Part shown: piece by piece, positions 37,623 through 46,259 of the stretch
Numbering within the stretch: the stretch's first letter is position 1
Layout of the letters: the number at the start of each line of letters is the position of its first letter
The notes under the pieces: model-generated
Told to the model about the DNA's origin: nothing
What the model saw: the letters and a program-made list of their open reading frames with translations, nothing else
Databases searched by the model: none
Source: Mariniphaga sp040772505
Lineage (GTDB): Bacteria; Bacteroidota; Bacteroidia; Bacteroidales; Prolixibacteraceae
Length of the DNA stretch: 64,000 nucleotides
Assembly (NCBI GenBank): GCA_040772505.1
Contig: JAXGYA010000008.1
Coordinates: forward strand, 91,538 to 155,537
Direction: 5' to 3'
Program-made: the position numbers and the translations under genes

Positions 37623-38360
37623 TCATAATTCATTTCTCACCGAGGGTCTTATATATAAATCCGTTACCTCAGCTGTTGCCGACAACTCCAAAGCATTGAC
37701 TATTATAGATGCAATATCAGATGTTTGTAAAAGTTTTTCGGGATTATAACTTTTATTTCCTGCTGCATACAATTTTTGTTGCATCGGCGTGGCAGTTTGA
37801 CCCGGATAAACAGATATGACCTTTACTCCGTGCTGGTTTACCTCTTGCCTAAGGCTATCGGCAAATCCTTTTAATGCCAACTTTGATGCGGTATATAAAC
37901 TCAGATTGGGTATCGCACGTTGAATTGCGCTTGAATTTATAAATACTATCTGTCCATTATTTTCTTTTAATTTTTCCAATAGTATTTTTGTAATTAAAAA
38001 CGGAGCTTTTGTATTTAAATTAAAATGAAAATTATAATCCTCTATTTTTGAATCGATAACAGAAACAGGATTAATACAACCAGCTGAATGTATAAGAATT
38101 TCTATTTTTGCAAAATCAGAATTTACTTTTTTTAAAAAATCCATAACTTCACTTTCAACTGCAATGTCGCACTCATAACTGTATAAGCTCACACCTGCTT
38201 TTAACTCTTTTTCTAGTAGAATCAGCCTTTCCTTATTCTTTCCTACGCAAATAAGGTTATATCCCTTTTTTGCCAGTAAAACAGCAATAGATTTTCCAAT
38301 CCCGCTAGTTGCTCCAGTAATTAAGGCTGTCTTGTGCTCCTGTTTTGCCATCCCTAACAT
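37623..38360 (-). CDS. classical short-chain dehydrogenase/reductase
   Basis: 245 residues. Coenzyme loop TGATSGIGKSIA (about residues 15-26), NSSAIQRA with the catalytic serine, and YTASK with Tyr/Lys. The following VISVYPGQTATPMQ is typical of classical SDRs. It could be FabG-like, reducing a carrier- or CoA-bound ketone, or act on a sugar. The ATG at 38360 overlaps the preceding gene by 7 bp and an in-frame ATG at 38351 avoids the overlap; either may be used. Its place just upstream of the adenylating enzyme suggests it helps make the acyl unit. Confidence 0.85.
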   Translation of the reverse strand: MLGMAKQEHKTALITGATSGIGKSIAVLLAKKGYNLICVGKNKERLILLEKELKAGVSLYSYECDIAVESEVMDFLKKVNSDFAKIEILIHSAGCINPVSVIDSKIEDYNFHFNLNTKAPFLITKILLEKLKENNGQIVFINSSAIQRAIPNLSLYTASKLALKGFADSLRQEVNQHGVKVISVYPGQTATPMQQKLYAAGNKSYNPEKLLQTSDIASIIVNALELSATAEVTDLYIRPSVRNEL

Positions 38361-39661
38361 GCTGATAGTAAAGAAGAGTGCTGAAGTTTTTGTGCAGCAT
38401 CACTTATTACTGAAAAATCAATTCCCGATCTTATAGCGATATCAAGCAATGAATTATCCCCATCAGAAAAACTCAAAATCCATAAAAGAGCCATTTCGTA
38501 ATCCTTTTGCCGACTCTCTCCTCCAATCTGTCTGTACAAACCGCGCTTCCCAAGCTGAGGTTCCCCTTTGGGATTCAAGTTAATATACTTTATATTGTTT
38601 TCAATAAGCGTTATAACTCTAAGTAAAAACTTAAAAGATTCGCCTATGTTTACCGGATTAACAAAATCAAGGTTATCGGCAGAAGTATGGTATTCGGGAA
38701 ATTCCCCGTGCGGTTTTCGGGAAAATCTTCCAACCGGCAGGTTAAAACCCGGGGAACAAAACTGTCTTTCATCATATCCATAAGGAGAAAACTCACGTAT
38801 TTGGGAGTTGCTTTCATTTCTGAGCAGGAACTCCATTATTTTGTCTATTTCTGCATTGCCTCTTCTCGATTTTTTATAATGGAAAGGAGATGTATCGCCC
38901 AGCAGAGTAAGTACTAATCCATACTTAATGTTTTGCAATTTATTCTCATTTCTACTCAGCCACGCTATAGAACCAATAGTTCCCGGAATAAACAAAAAGC
39001 GATAAGAAAACCGGGTTTTCAATGTTTGGAGAAATCCTGCGATAAAAGTGGCAATTATTATTCCTGACAAATTATCGTTACAAAGCGAGGGATGGCAAAT
39101 GTGGCAACTTATAAGTACCTCTTCCTTAGTTTTCCCCTGAATAAAAAACTCCCCGTATGTTAATGCCCCGGGTCTAATCTCCGAATCAATTTTTATATGG
39201 TAATTATCATCTTTCAGGTTTTCCATTTGGTTGTGAGACATACAAAACCCCCATTGACGATTATGGTACGACGTGCGATAAGGGACCCATTGAGGATATT
39301 CCGGTAATGTATAAACATGTTTTTTTAATCTTTCAAGATCAATAATCTGATCAACCGGTGTACTGTAATTCAAAACATGCAGGTTCAAATCACGAAAATT
39401 GATAATTTTATCACCAGCCATATCTTTTATCCATGCATCCTTTATATTCCATTCATCGGGTATTTCCCAGTCAAGTACCTTTGTGCCGGAAGGAACCTCA
39501 GTTAATTCGAGGGGTATAATCTCTTTCAATATCGCCAGGGTTTCACGAACTCCATTACCGGTAATACTCCTACAAATCGGATAAAGGCGTTCAGCCAACC
39601 GATACATTTTATTCCCCTCTTCTTCAAAATCAATACTATTCAGAATATTATTTGGCACCAT
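38354..39661 (-). CDS. DUF4910/DUF2172 aminopeptidase-like protein of polysaccharide loci
   Basis: 435 residues. The N-terminus LAERLYPICRSITGNGVRETL is characteristic of this family. A predicted zinc peptidase-like core has SCHICHPSLCNDNLSG (near residue 190), GYDERQFCSPG and PEYHTSADN, giving His, Asp, Glu and His candidates like those of M28 enzymes. The C-terminus resembles a winged-helix domain (SFSDGDNSLLDIAIRSG). The family is frequent in surface-polysaccharide clusters, where an amidase or amide-forming role on aminoacylated sugars has been suggested but not settled. Beside an adenylation cassette this position is noteworthy. Confidence 0.8.
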   Translation of the reverse strand: MVPNNILNSIDFEEEGNKMYRLAERLYPICRSITGNGVRETLAILKEIIPLELTEVPSGTKVLDWEIPDEWNIKDAWIKDMAGDKIINFRDLNLHVLNYSTPVDQIIDLERLKKHVYTLPEYPQWVPYRTSYHNRQWGFCMSHNQMENLKDDNYHIKIDSEIRPGALTYGEFFIQGKTKEEVLISCHICHPSLCNDNLSGIIIATFIAGFLQTLKTRFSYRFLFIPGTIGSIAWLSRNENKLQNIKYGLVLTLLGDTSPFHYKKSRRGNAEIDKIMEFLLRNESNSQIREFSPYGYDERQFCSPGFNLPVGRFSRKPHGEFPEYHTSADNLDFVNPVNIGESFKFLLRVITLIENNIKYINLNPKGEPQLGKRGLYRQIGGESRQKDYEMALLWILSFSDGDNSLLDIAIRSGIDFSVISDAAQKLQHSSLLSAC

Positions 39662-39733
39662 AATAAAATTGTGAATGTTATAAGCTACAATAGAAATTCT
39701 TTTGTTAATATGCTCCGAAACCCCGCATTAACA

Positions 39734-40309
39734 CTAAACAATCGGATTCATATTTTTAACTTCAATTCCTTCAAAAGATAAATTTTCAATAAACGGATAA
39801 CAAAGGTCTTTTTCGGAAATAATCTTTGGTTTATAGGGGAATTCTACACCCAGGCTCTTATCGCTATAGCGTATGCCTCCTTCAAATCCCGGGGTATAAA
39901 ACGACGTATGAAAATAAACCAGTCTTGTGTTTTTTGTGAGGGTAAGATATCCATGTGCAAAACCTTTAGGCACCAGAATCATTAAGTCATTTTGCTCTGA
40001 TAGTTCAACGGTAAAGCTCTTTAAAAAAGTTGTGGAACCTTTTCTAATATCGATAATATAATCCTGGATCTTACCCTCTATACAACAAATAATTTTAGAT
40101 TCACTGAATGGTGGTTTCTGATAATGAAATCCACGAAACGTTAACCGATGTTTATTGAATGCTTGGTTTATCTGCACAATTTCTTCATTAAATCCGATTT
40201 GTCTGAATTCATCTTTGCTAAACAACCTGGTAAAATAGCCCCTGGTATCGACAAAGGGAGAAAGGTTGATAACATAAGCGTTTTTGAGTGTTGTTTCCTG
40301 AAAAATCAT
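39734..40309 (-). CDS. RmlC-like NDP-hexose 3,5-epimerase (cupin)
   Basis: About 191 residues from the ATG at 40307-40309; a TTG two codons upstream is unlikely. The jelly-roll fold of dTDP-4-keto-rhamnose 3,5-epimerases is shown by GYFTRLFSKDEF, FRGFHYQKPPFSE (catalytic His), IEGKIQDYIIDIRKGS, VPKGFAHGYLTLT and a conserved SDKSLGVEFP tail. RGxHYQ is preceded by LTF where rhamnose enzymes have GVL, so a different sugar is likely. With the cytidylyltransferase and C-methyltransferase of this operon, a branched or deoxy CDP-sugar is a reasonable substrate. Confidence 0.85.
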   Translation of the reverse strand: MIFQETTLKNAYVINLSPFVDTRGYFTRLFSKDEFRQIGFNEEIVQINQAFNKHRLTFRGFHYQKPPFSESKIICCIEGKIQDYIIDIRKGSTTFLKSFTVELSEQNDLMILVPKGFAHGYLTLTKNTRLVYFHTSFYTPGFEGGIRYSDKSLGVEFPYKPKIISEKDLCYPFIENLSFEGIEVKNMNPIV

Positions 40310-40327
40310 GATCAAAAAAATTTAGCC

Positions 40328-41665
40328 TTACTCTTTAAAAACCATAATGGGTTTGCGGAGGTTATTCAACTGTTTCAAAACTTTATCAGCAGCTTTTTCA
40401 CCGCTGATAAACGATTCATCGGTCCAGTGGTAACCCCATTCGCCAAAGCGCCCGCAATATTTTATATCTGCCTGTTTAAGATAATTATGAACAATCTCAA
40501 GGTTTGGAATTCGCTCGAGATCAAAAATGACATTTGCATACTGTGAAATTCTGGCTTCCTGAAAAACTATTTCATCCGACTCGTGTAATATTCCGCATCG
40601 TTTTAAATCAGAGATTGTTGGTTCAATAAAGTTATCGGGTTCTTTGTTCAGTGGCTTATATTTTTTACTAAAATAAATTTCCGCCTGAATGCTCCCGAAA
40701 TTTTCAGGTGCGTTGTTTGGCGACCACAAATAGGGAAAAGAGAGCCTTGAAAATATAATATCCTGATCATAAAAATAGGTCCAGTGTGCTTTGGAAATAT
40801 CTTTTCTTTTAACCCCTATATTTACAGTGACACAACTAGTACATGCCAATCTTCGGGAGGCCTCCAAGACCCCGGTCGGAACCCCCTCAATGCAGGGTAT
40901 TAACTCGGGAAGAGGAACTGAAGATATTAAATAATCGTACCGTTTTGTTTTCCCGTTGGCAAAGGAAATCAGTTTCCGAACAGGATCTATTTTAGTTACT
41001 TCATGCGAATATTTCAAATTTGCATTGTCAATAAACTTATCAAGAAACCTGACAAAACCACCGTTGCTGGGATAATAAAAGTCAGTTACATAATGCACAT
41101 CATCGGTACTTTCCGACAACGCCCCCTTTAACACTTCATCAAGGTCAGGTTGGTATAATCTCGGGCCAATCCAGTCAATATCGAGATTTTCAGCGGTGGT
41201 TGTATGAAACTTTTTGGTGTATTCCATCGGGAATGTTTCTGCAAATGTTTTTCCGAAGGTTTCCAGCAGCCACTCTTTGTAATTGGTGGCTGTTCTTTTA
41301 TCTGTTTTGCTTGCTTCAAAAAATTCGCGGATAACTTTTACAACCATCTCGTTTGGCAACCCGTGCAGGTTTACCTGTGCCGGGTGCTTTACCCAGAAAC
41401 CTTTCCAGTAGTTGTTCACATAAGCTTTAAATGCCTCTACTTTACCGTTTACACTATCATGAAATAATTTTCTGATTCTTTCATCTTTTGTGAAAGAGAT
41501 GTGCGGTCCGTCGTCAAAAATAAAACCATCCCGCTCGAATGTGGCAGCATGTCCGCCGATAAAATCACTTTTCTCGTAAATTGTCGCTCTGATGTTGTTC
41601 TTATAAAAATGATGAGCTGCACCAAAACCCGCCATCCCTGCTCCTATTATTATAATATCTTTCAT
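40328..41665 (-). CDS. FAD-dependent amine-oxidase/UDP-galactopyranose-mutase-like protein
   Basis: 445 residues. An N-terminal dinucleotide loop GAGMAGFGAAHHFY (residues 8-21) is followed by YEKSDFIGGHAATF and DDGPHISF, as in protoporphyrinogen oxidase and UGM-like flavoproteins. The C-terminal FAD segment is QADIKYCGRFGEWGYHWTDESFISGEKAA. Proteins of this length in surface-sugar loci act on NDP-sugars as mutases or oxidases. It is not a classical UGM (usually about 370 residues). It lies 2 bp after the epimerase gene and 18 bp before the RmlC-like gene. Confidence 0.75.
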   Translation of the reverse strand: MKDIIIIGAGMAGFGAAHHFYKNNIRATIYEKSDFIGGHAATFERDGFIFDDGPHISFTKDERIRKLFHDSVNGKVEAFKAYVNNYWKGFWVKHPAQVNLHGLPNEMVVKVIREFFEASKTDKRTATNYKEWLLETFGKTFAETFPMEYTKKFHTTTAENLDIDWIGPRLYQPDLDEVLKGALSESTDDVHYVTDFYYPSNGGFVRFLDKFIDNANLKYSHEVTKIDPVRKLISFANGKTKRYDYLISSVPLPELIPCIEGVPTGVLEASRRLACTSCVTVNIGVKRKDISKAHWTYFYDQDIIFSRLSFPYLWSPNNAPENFGSIQAEIYFSKKYKPLNKEPDNFIEPTISDLKRCGILHESDEIVFQEARISQYANVIFDLERIPNLEIVHNYLKQADIKYCGRFGEWGYHWTDESFISGEKAADKVLKQLNNLRKPIMVFKE

Positions 41666-41667
41666 CT

Positions 41668-42573
41668 TTAATTGATTTTATCTTGAATAGATTGAATTGT
41701 TTTTGTAATGCCTGAATCGATGTCGATTTCCGGGAGCCAGCTTGTAATCATTTTTAATAAACTGTTATTACCTACAATATTATGTGAGTGATGTTTACTC
41801 GGATCTATTTTGCCCAATTGAATTAAATGTGAACCATTCATTTGGTTAGCTATTTTATATATCAAATCTTTCACTTTTAATGGTTGTCCCGAACAGATGT
41901 TTACTGCACCATTGAAATCCGTTTCGATCAAACTGACCAGGGCACGTGCAACATCCTCCACATACAGGTAATCATAAATTTGATTGCCGTGTGTGGTAAG
42001 TACTTTCTCCCCTTTTAAAATGGTTCGAATAACGTAAGGCACCAGCCTTTTTTTATTGTCATTCGGCCCATACATAAAAAATATCCTGCCCCATGCGTAT
42101 CCAATATTGTTTTGTGTACAAAACGCCGAAACCATTTGGTGGAGCTTGTGTTTACTCTGTCCGTAAACAGTTTGTGGTTCTAAAGGGGAAGTTTCTTCAT
42201 TGTACAGATAATCGCCCCACTTATATTCAGCACAAGAACCTGATACCACCACTCTTTTCCCACCTACCTCTGCAAATTTTCGGATCAAATCCATGCTGAT
42301 TTCCACCCATTCATTATTAACCCTAGAATTTAACTGCATGCCAGTTTCCATTTTCCAGGCGAGATGTAAAAGATAATCAGGTTTTATATTATAGAGCATT
42401 TGTTCTACCTGCTTAGGCTCTCTTAAGTCGGTTTCAATCCAGTTCACTTTTGTATCCGGGTTTTGTCGTTTTACTTTGTCCAGTGCATAGATCTCAAAAT
42501 TTTTGTTTTCTAATTCATTTAAACAATGGGATCCAAGAAAACCTGCTGCGCCTGTTACAAGAATTCTTTTCAT
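41668..42573 (-). CDS. NAD-dependent sugar epimerase/reductase (extended SDR)
   Basis: About 301 residues from the ATG at 42571-42573 (MKRILVTGAAGFLGSH). That ATG overlaps the stop of the methyltransferase gene as ATGA and is preceded by an AAGGAGG site inside that gene; a longer frame from 42624 would add an unlike leader. Motifs: GAAGFLGSH, VSGSCAEYKWGD (Ser site) and YGQSKHKLH (Tyr/Lys), with C-terminal INICSGQPLKVKDLI. It lacks the Thr-Asp-Glu of 4,6-dehydratases, so a 4-reductase or epimerase acting on a keto sugar is likely. Part of the CDP-sugar set. Confidence 0.85.
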   Translation of the reverse strand: MKRILVTGAAGFLGSHCLNELENKNFEIYALDKVKRQNPDTKVNWIETDLREPKQVEQMLYNIKPDYLLHLAWKMETGMQLNSRVNNEWVEISMDLIRKFAEVGGKRVVVSGSCAEYKWGDYLYNEETSPLEPQTVYGQSKHKLHQMVSAFCTQNNIGYAWGRIFFMYGPNDNKKRLVPYVIRTILKGEKVLTTHGNQIYDYLYVEDVARALVSLIETDFNGAVNICSGQPLKVKDLIYKIANQMNGSHLIQLGKIDPSKHHSHNIVGNNSLLKMITSWLPEIDIDSGITKTIQSIQDKIN

Positions 42574-43802
42574 GTACCAACCTCCTTCAACTCCGGAATT
42601 GAAACAAGAAACCGGCCTCCCCACTCTTTAATTACCGATTGCTGTTTTATCACTTCGTCTTTAATATTCCATGGCAGAATTAGCACCCAGTCCGGTTTTA
42701 ATTCTGATAATGCGGAAGGGGGCAAAATAGGGATGTGGCTCCCCGGCATATATTTTCCCTGTTTCGAAGGAGCTGCATCACAGACAAAGGAGACGATATC
42801 CTTATTTATCTTCCCGTAGTTCAGCATTGTGTTGCCTTTTGCCGCTGCACCATATGCACCAATTACTCTGCCTTTTTGTTTTTGTTCCGTCAAAAAGGCA
42901 GTCAGGTTGTGCATGATTTTGTCGACTTCGGATTGAAAATTAAGGTACAACGGTAGATTCTGCATTCCAAATTCTATCTCTTCTTCGATTAATTTGTTAA
43001 CAGCCGGAGTTGTCTCTTTTTTAACATCATCTGCATGGCATCCATAAACCCTTATACTTCCACCATGCGTTGACAATTCTTCCACATCGTACACTTTTAA
43101 TCCAGCCCGCTTAAAAATAAGTCTTACCACATGAAGTGACAAATAAGAATAGTGTTCGTGGTAAACGGTATCGAATTGATTGTATTTGATGAGGTTAAGC
43201 AGATGAGGAAATTCAAGTGTAATGGTGCCGCCAGATTTAAGAGCAATTTTTAATCCTTTTGTGAAATCGTTGATATCCGGCACGTGAGCATAAACATTAT
43301 TTCCAATAATTAAGTCAGCTTTTTTACCTTCCTGCTCCAATTTCCTGGCAGAGTCTTCACCAAAAAACTCTCTGCGAACAGGAATACCAATGGCTTCCGC
43401 TGCATCGGCAGTACTATCGGTGGGTTCAATACCGAGACAGGGAATACCTATCGCAACAAAGTTTTTCAATAAATACCCGTCATTTGAAGCCACCTCCAGC
43501 ACAAAGCTGTTTTTGTTCAGGTTCAGTCTGCCGCTAATCATTTCTGAGTAACGGGATGCGTGCTCCAACCAACTGGAAGATACAGAGGAAAAATAAGCAT
43601 ACTCTTTGGTGAATAGTTCATCACTCTTTGAGTAATCTTCAGTTTGCACCAGCCAGCAGTTGTGGCAAACATAAAGTTTCAGAGGAAACTGTTTCTCCGG
43701 AAGTTCCAACTCCTTTTTATTTAAATAGGCATTTGAAGGAGGGGCTATTCCCAAATCAAGGAATACATATTTTAACCCGCTGTTACAGTGTCTGCATTTC
43801 AT
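42570..43802 (-). CDS. SAM-dependent sugar C-methyltransferase
   Basis: 410 residues. An N-terminal zinc-binding region has CRHCNSGL (Cys3, Cys6) and CHNCWLVQ, followed by SSWLEHASRYSEMI. The class I SAM site is FVLEVASNDGYLLKNF (near residue 100), and VYHEHYSYLSLHVV supplies the catalytic Glu-His. A C-terminal Rossmann-like domain includes IGAYGAAAKGNTMLNYG and PDWVLILPWNIKDEV. This three-part layout is that of TylC3/CloU-type enzymes that methylate C-3 of NDP-4-keto-deoxysugars. It predicts a branched-chain sugar in the polymer. Confidence 0.9.
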   Translation of the reverse strand: MKCRHCNSGLKYVFLDLGIAPPSNAYLNKKELELPEKQFPLKLYVCHNCWLVQTEDYSKSDELFTKEYAYFSSVSSSWLEHASRYSEMISGRLNLNKNSFVLEVASNDGYLLKNFVAIGIPCLGIEPTDSTADAAEAIGIPVRREFFGEDSARKLEQEGKKADLIIGNNVYAHVPDINDFTKGLKIALKSGGTITLEFPHLLNLIKYNQFDTVYHEHYSYLSLHVVRLIFKRAGLKVYDVEELSTHGGSIRVYGCHADDVKKETTPAVNKLIEEEIEFGMQNLPLYLNFQSEVDKIMHNLTAFLTEQKQKGRVIGAYGAAAKGNTMLNYGKINKDIVSFVCDAAPSKQGKYMPGSHIPILPPSALSELKPDWVLILPWNIKDEVIKQQSVIKEWGGRFLVSIPELKEVGT

Positions 43803-43860
43803 ATGTTAATAGAATTTTTTAAGATAAATTTTTTTAACCGTGTGTGGAGTTATGGTATTT

Positions 43861-45063
43861 TTAGTTTAACCGGGAGACAGCTTTCCTCGCTATGGTCTCT
43901 CCAATTGCAAGTGAAGCCGTTGCTGCAGGTGAAGGTGCGTTTAATACATTTAGGGTAAACCTGTCTTCCATAAACAGAAAATCATCTACCAATCCTCCGT
44001 TCCGGTCACACGCTTGCGCCCTGACACCTGATCCGGCAGGTTTAATATCTTCTTCCTGTACATCGGGAACAAGGCGTTGGAGAGCTCTTGTCAAAGCTGA
44101 TTTATTGTATGACCTGTAGTATTCTCCCAGCCCCATCTTCCAGTACTGACGCATCACTTTTCTGAAACCAGGCCATGACACCGATTCCCAGAACTCGTTA
44201 TATTTAAATGAAGTTTTGTTATATCCTTCCCGTTTAAAAGCCCACACAGCGTTGGGGCCGGCTTCAATACCACCTTGGATCATCCGGGTAAAATGAACAC
44301 CAAGAAACGGAAAGTTGGGATTGGGTACCGGATATATTAGGTTCTTTACGAGGTATCTTTTCTCTTCAGTTAGTTCAGCGTACTCCCCACGGAATGGAAT
44401 AATCATGATATTCAATTTTTTCTGTGTCAGCGCCGCAATCTTATCACTATATAAGCCGGCGGTATTAATTATTATTGTTGACGAATAATGTCCTTTGTCG
44501 GTAATAACTGTGGCTTCGTTTTGATTAAAAGTGATGTTTAATACCTCGTTGTTTAAATAAATTTCTCCTCCATATTTTTGCGTAAAAATTTCAGCATATT
44601 TCCGGCTGACTTCGCTGTAATCAATGATACCCGTATAAGGAACGAACAGAGCTGCCAAACCCGTTGCATACGGCTCATATTCTATAATTTGACCTCCGGG
44701 AATCTTTTTCATTTTTGTCAGTCCGTTTAGCATGCCTCTTTCCCAAAGATTTTCAAGCCGGGGTAATTCTTCTTTTCTTGTTGCAACGATTAGTTTTCCG
44801 CAAAGATCGTATTTGATCCCTTCTTTGTCACAAAAATCTATAAGCTGTTGATAACCATTCTGGCAGTTAACAGCTTTCAGGCTTCCAGGCTTATAATAAA
44901 CTCCTGCGTGAATTACCCCACTATTATTCCCTGTTTGGTGTTGAGCCAGTTTGCTTTCCTTTTCAAGCAAAATAATTTTCAAATCAGGTTTGATCTCCTT
45001 AAGCTTCAGGGCAGTAGCCAAACCAACGATTCCTCCTCCTATAATAATAATATCATTTTTCAT
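43861..45063 (-). CDS. lhgO: L-2-hydroxyglutarate oxidase-like FAD enzyme
   Basis: 400 residues of the DAO superfamily. It has the FAD loop IIGGGIVGLATAL (residues 6-18), LEKESKLAQHQTGNNSGVIHAGVYY and SGVRAQACDRNGGLVDDF near the C-terminus. These match LhgO closely; E. coli LhgO is about 420 residues. In polysaccharide loci, homologues next to cytidylyltransferase and C-methyltransferase genes may oxidise a hydroxy-acid or a sugar side chain rather than 2-hydroxyglutarate. The symbol denotes family only. Confidence 0.78.
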   Translation of the reverse strand: MKNDIIIIGGGIVGLATALKLKEIKPDLKIILLEKESKLAQHQTGNNSGVIHAGVYYKPGSLKAVNCQNGYQQLIDFCDKEGIKYDLCGKLIVATRKEELPRLENLWERGMLNGLTKMKKIPGGQIIEYEPYATGLAALFVPYTGIIDYSEVSRKYAEIFTQKYGGEIYLNNEVLNITFNQNEATVITDKGHYSSTIIINTAGLYSDKIAALTQKKLNIMIIPFRGEYAELTEEKRYLVKNLIYPVPNPNFPFLGVHFTRMIQGGIEAGPNAVWAFKREGYNKTSFKYNEFWESVSWPGFRKVMRQYWKMGLGEYYRSYNKSALTRALQRLVPDVQEEDIKPAGSGVRAQACDRNGGLVDDFLFMEDRFTLNVLNAPSPAATASLAIGETIARKAVSRLN

Positions 45064-45153
45064 AATTATCCTCTGAGTAAAACAAATGTAACGTTCAATT
45101 TTGCTTCCATGAAAATCATTACATAGTTTTTCATGTCATTGGCTTTTTTACTT

Positions 45154-46197
45154 TTAAATCCAGTAAAGACTTTCATTCAGATAATTATATTGAATTAACT
45201 GGTTTAATACTTTTAACCTGATTAATCCGGATTCCCTGAAATTTGAATCATTAAATTTCATTGCTTTTAAATTATTGAATAATGACTCTATTGTCGATTT
45301 TAGATCGTGTACAGGCTGATGGTCAGGAGCCAATTTTTTAAACAAATCGAAATTCACTTTATAAGAACGTTTATCCGGCGGGGCATCCGGGTTTACCGTA
45401 ACTTTGCATCCATTAATTACTTTAGCCACTGCCTCAGCCAGCTCCTTTACCTGATAATTCCATATATTACTTCCTGCATTAACTACCAGGAAATCCCCTC
45501 CTGCTTCCGGCCTGCGTGAGGTTGCCCAGTCGATGGCTCGAGCCATATCCAGCACATTGATCAGCGGTCTCAGCGGGGTACCATCGCTTAAAATATCGAT
45601 TCGTTTTGATGTAACGGCTCCCGCGATAAAATCATTCAACACCAGATCGAGTCGCAACCGGTTACTGAATCCACAGGCTGTGGCAAAACGAAGACACGTA
45701 ACGGTAAAATGCTTGTCGGCAAAGGAGACCAACTCTGCTTCTGTATTAACTTTCGAGCGGGCATAGGCAGTTAGCGGATTAAGTGAGTCGTTTTCTTTTT
45801 TTGCTTCATCACCGGCGGCACCGTAAACACTGCAACTCGATGCATACACGAACGAACTTACTCCTTTTTCTTTTCCTATCCTTGCCATCCGTACTGCCGC
45901 TTTATTATTGACATCCATAGTAACCTTTTCGAACTTAGTGCCCATTGGGTCGTTTGAAATGGCCGCCAGGTAAACAATAACATCCACATCATTCAGTAGA
46001 TCTTCTTTAAAATCCCGCACATCTCCGAAAATCTGCCGGTTCAGTTTAATTTCGGGCAGAAAAACAGGGTTGGTTAAACAATGTGCAAAGTAGCCTGTAT
46101 CGAAACCAATCAGTTCTGCATGGGAATACGTTTCCCGTAATTGGCTAACCACCCCCGGGCCAACATAGCCCATATTACCTGCGATTAATATTTTCAT
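45154..46197 (-). CDS. NAD-dependent sugar epimerase/dehydratase (extended SDR)
   Basis: About 347 residues from the ATG at 46195-46197 (MKILIAGNMGYVGPGV); an ATG 33 bp upstream adds only a polar leader. Motifs: GNMGYVGPG coenzyme loop, VIVYLAAISNDPMG, YASSCSVYGAAGDE with the Ser site, and YARSKVNTEAEL with Tyr/Lys. It is the partner immediately downstream of the cytidylyltransferase. CDP-glucose 4,6-dehydratases carry Thr-Asp-Glu near the Ser; here SSCSVYG is present, so it looks like an epimerase or reductase instead. Confidence 0.82.
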   Translation of the reverse strand: MKILIAGNMGYVGPGVVSQLRETYSHAELIGFDTGYFAHCLTNPVFLPEIKLNRQIFGDVRDFKEDLLNDVDVIVYLAAISNDPMGTKFEKVTMDVNNKAAVRMARIGKEKGVSSFVYASSCSVYGAAGDEAKKENDSLNPLTAYARSKVNTEAELVSFADKHFTVTCLRFATACGFSNRLRLDLVLNDFIAGAVTSKRIDILSDGTPLRPLINVLDMARAIDWATSRRPEAGGDFLVVNAGSNIWNYQVKELAEAVAKVINGCKVTVNPDAPPDKRSYKVNFDLFKKLAPDHQPVHDLKSTIESLFNNLKAMKFNDSNFRESGLIRLKVLNQLIQYNYLNESLYWI

Positions 46198-46259
46198 ATG
46201 TTTTATTTCGCTTTGTGTTTTGCTATACATGGTGATTTCGAATAGAATAAACTTTATTG

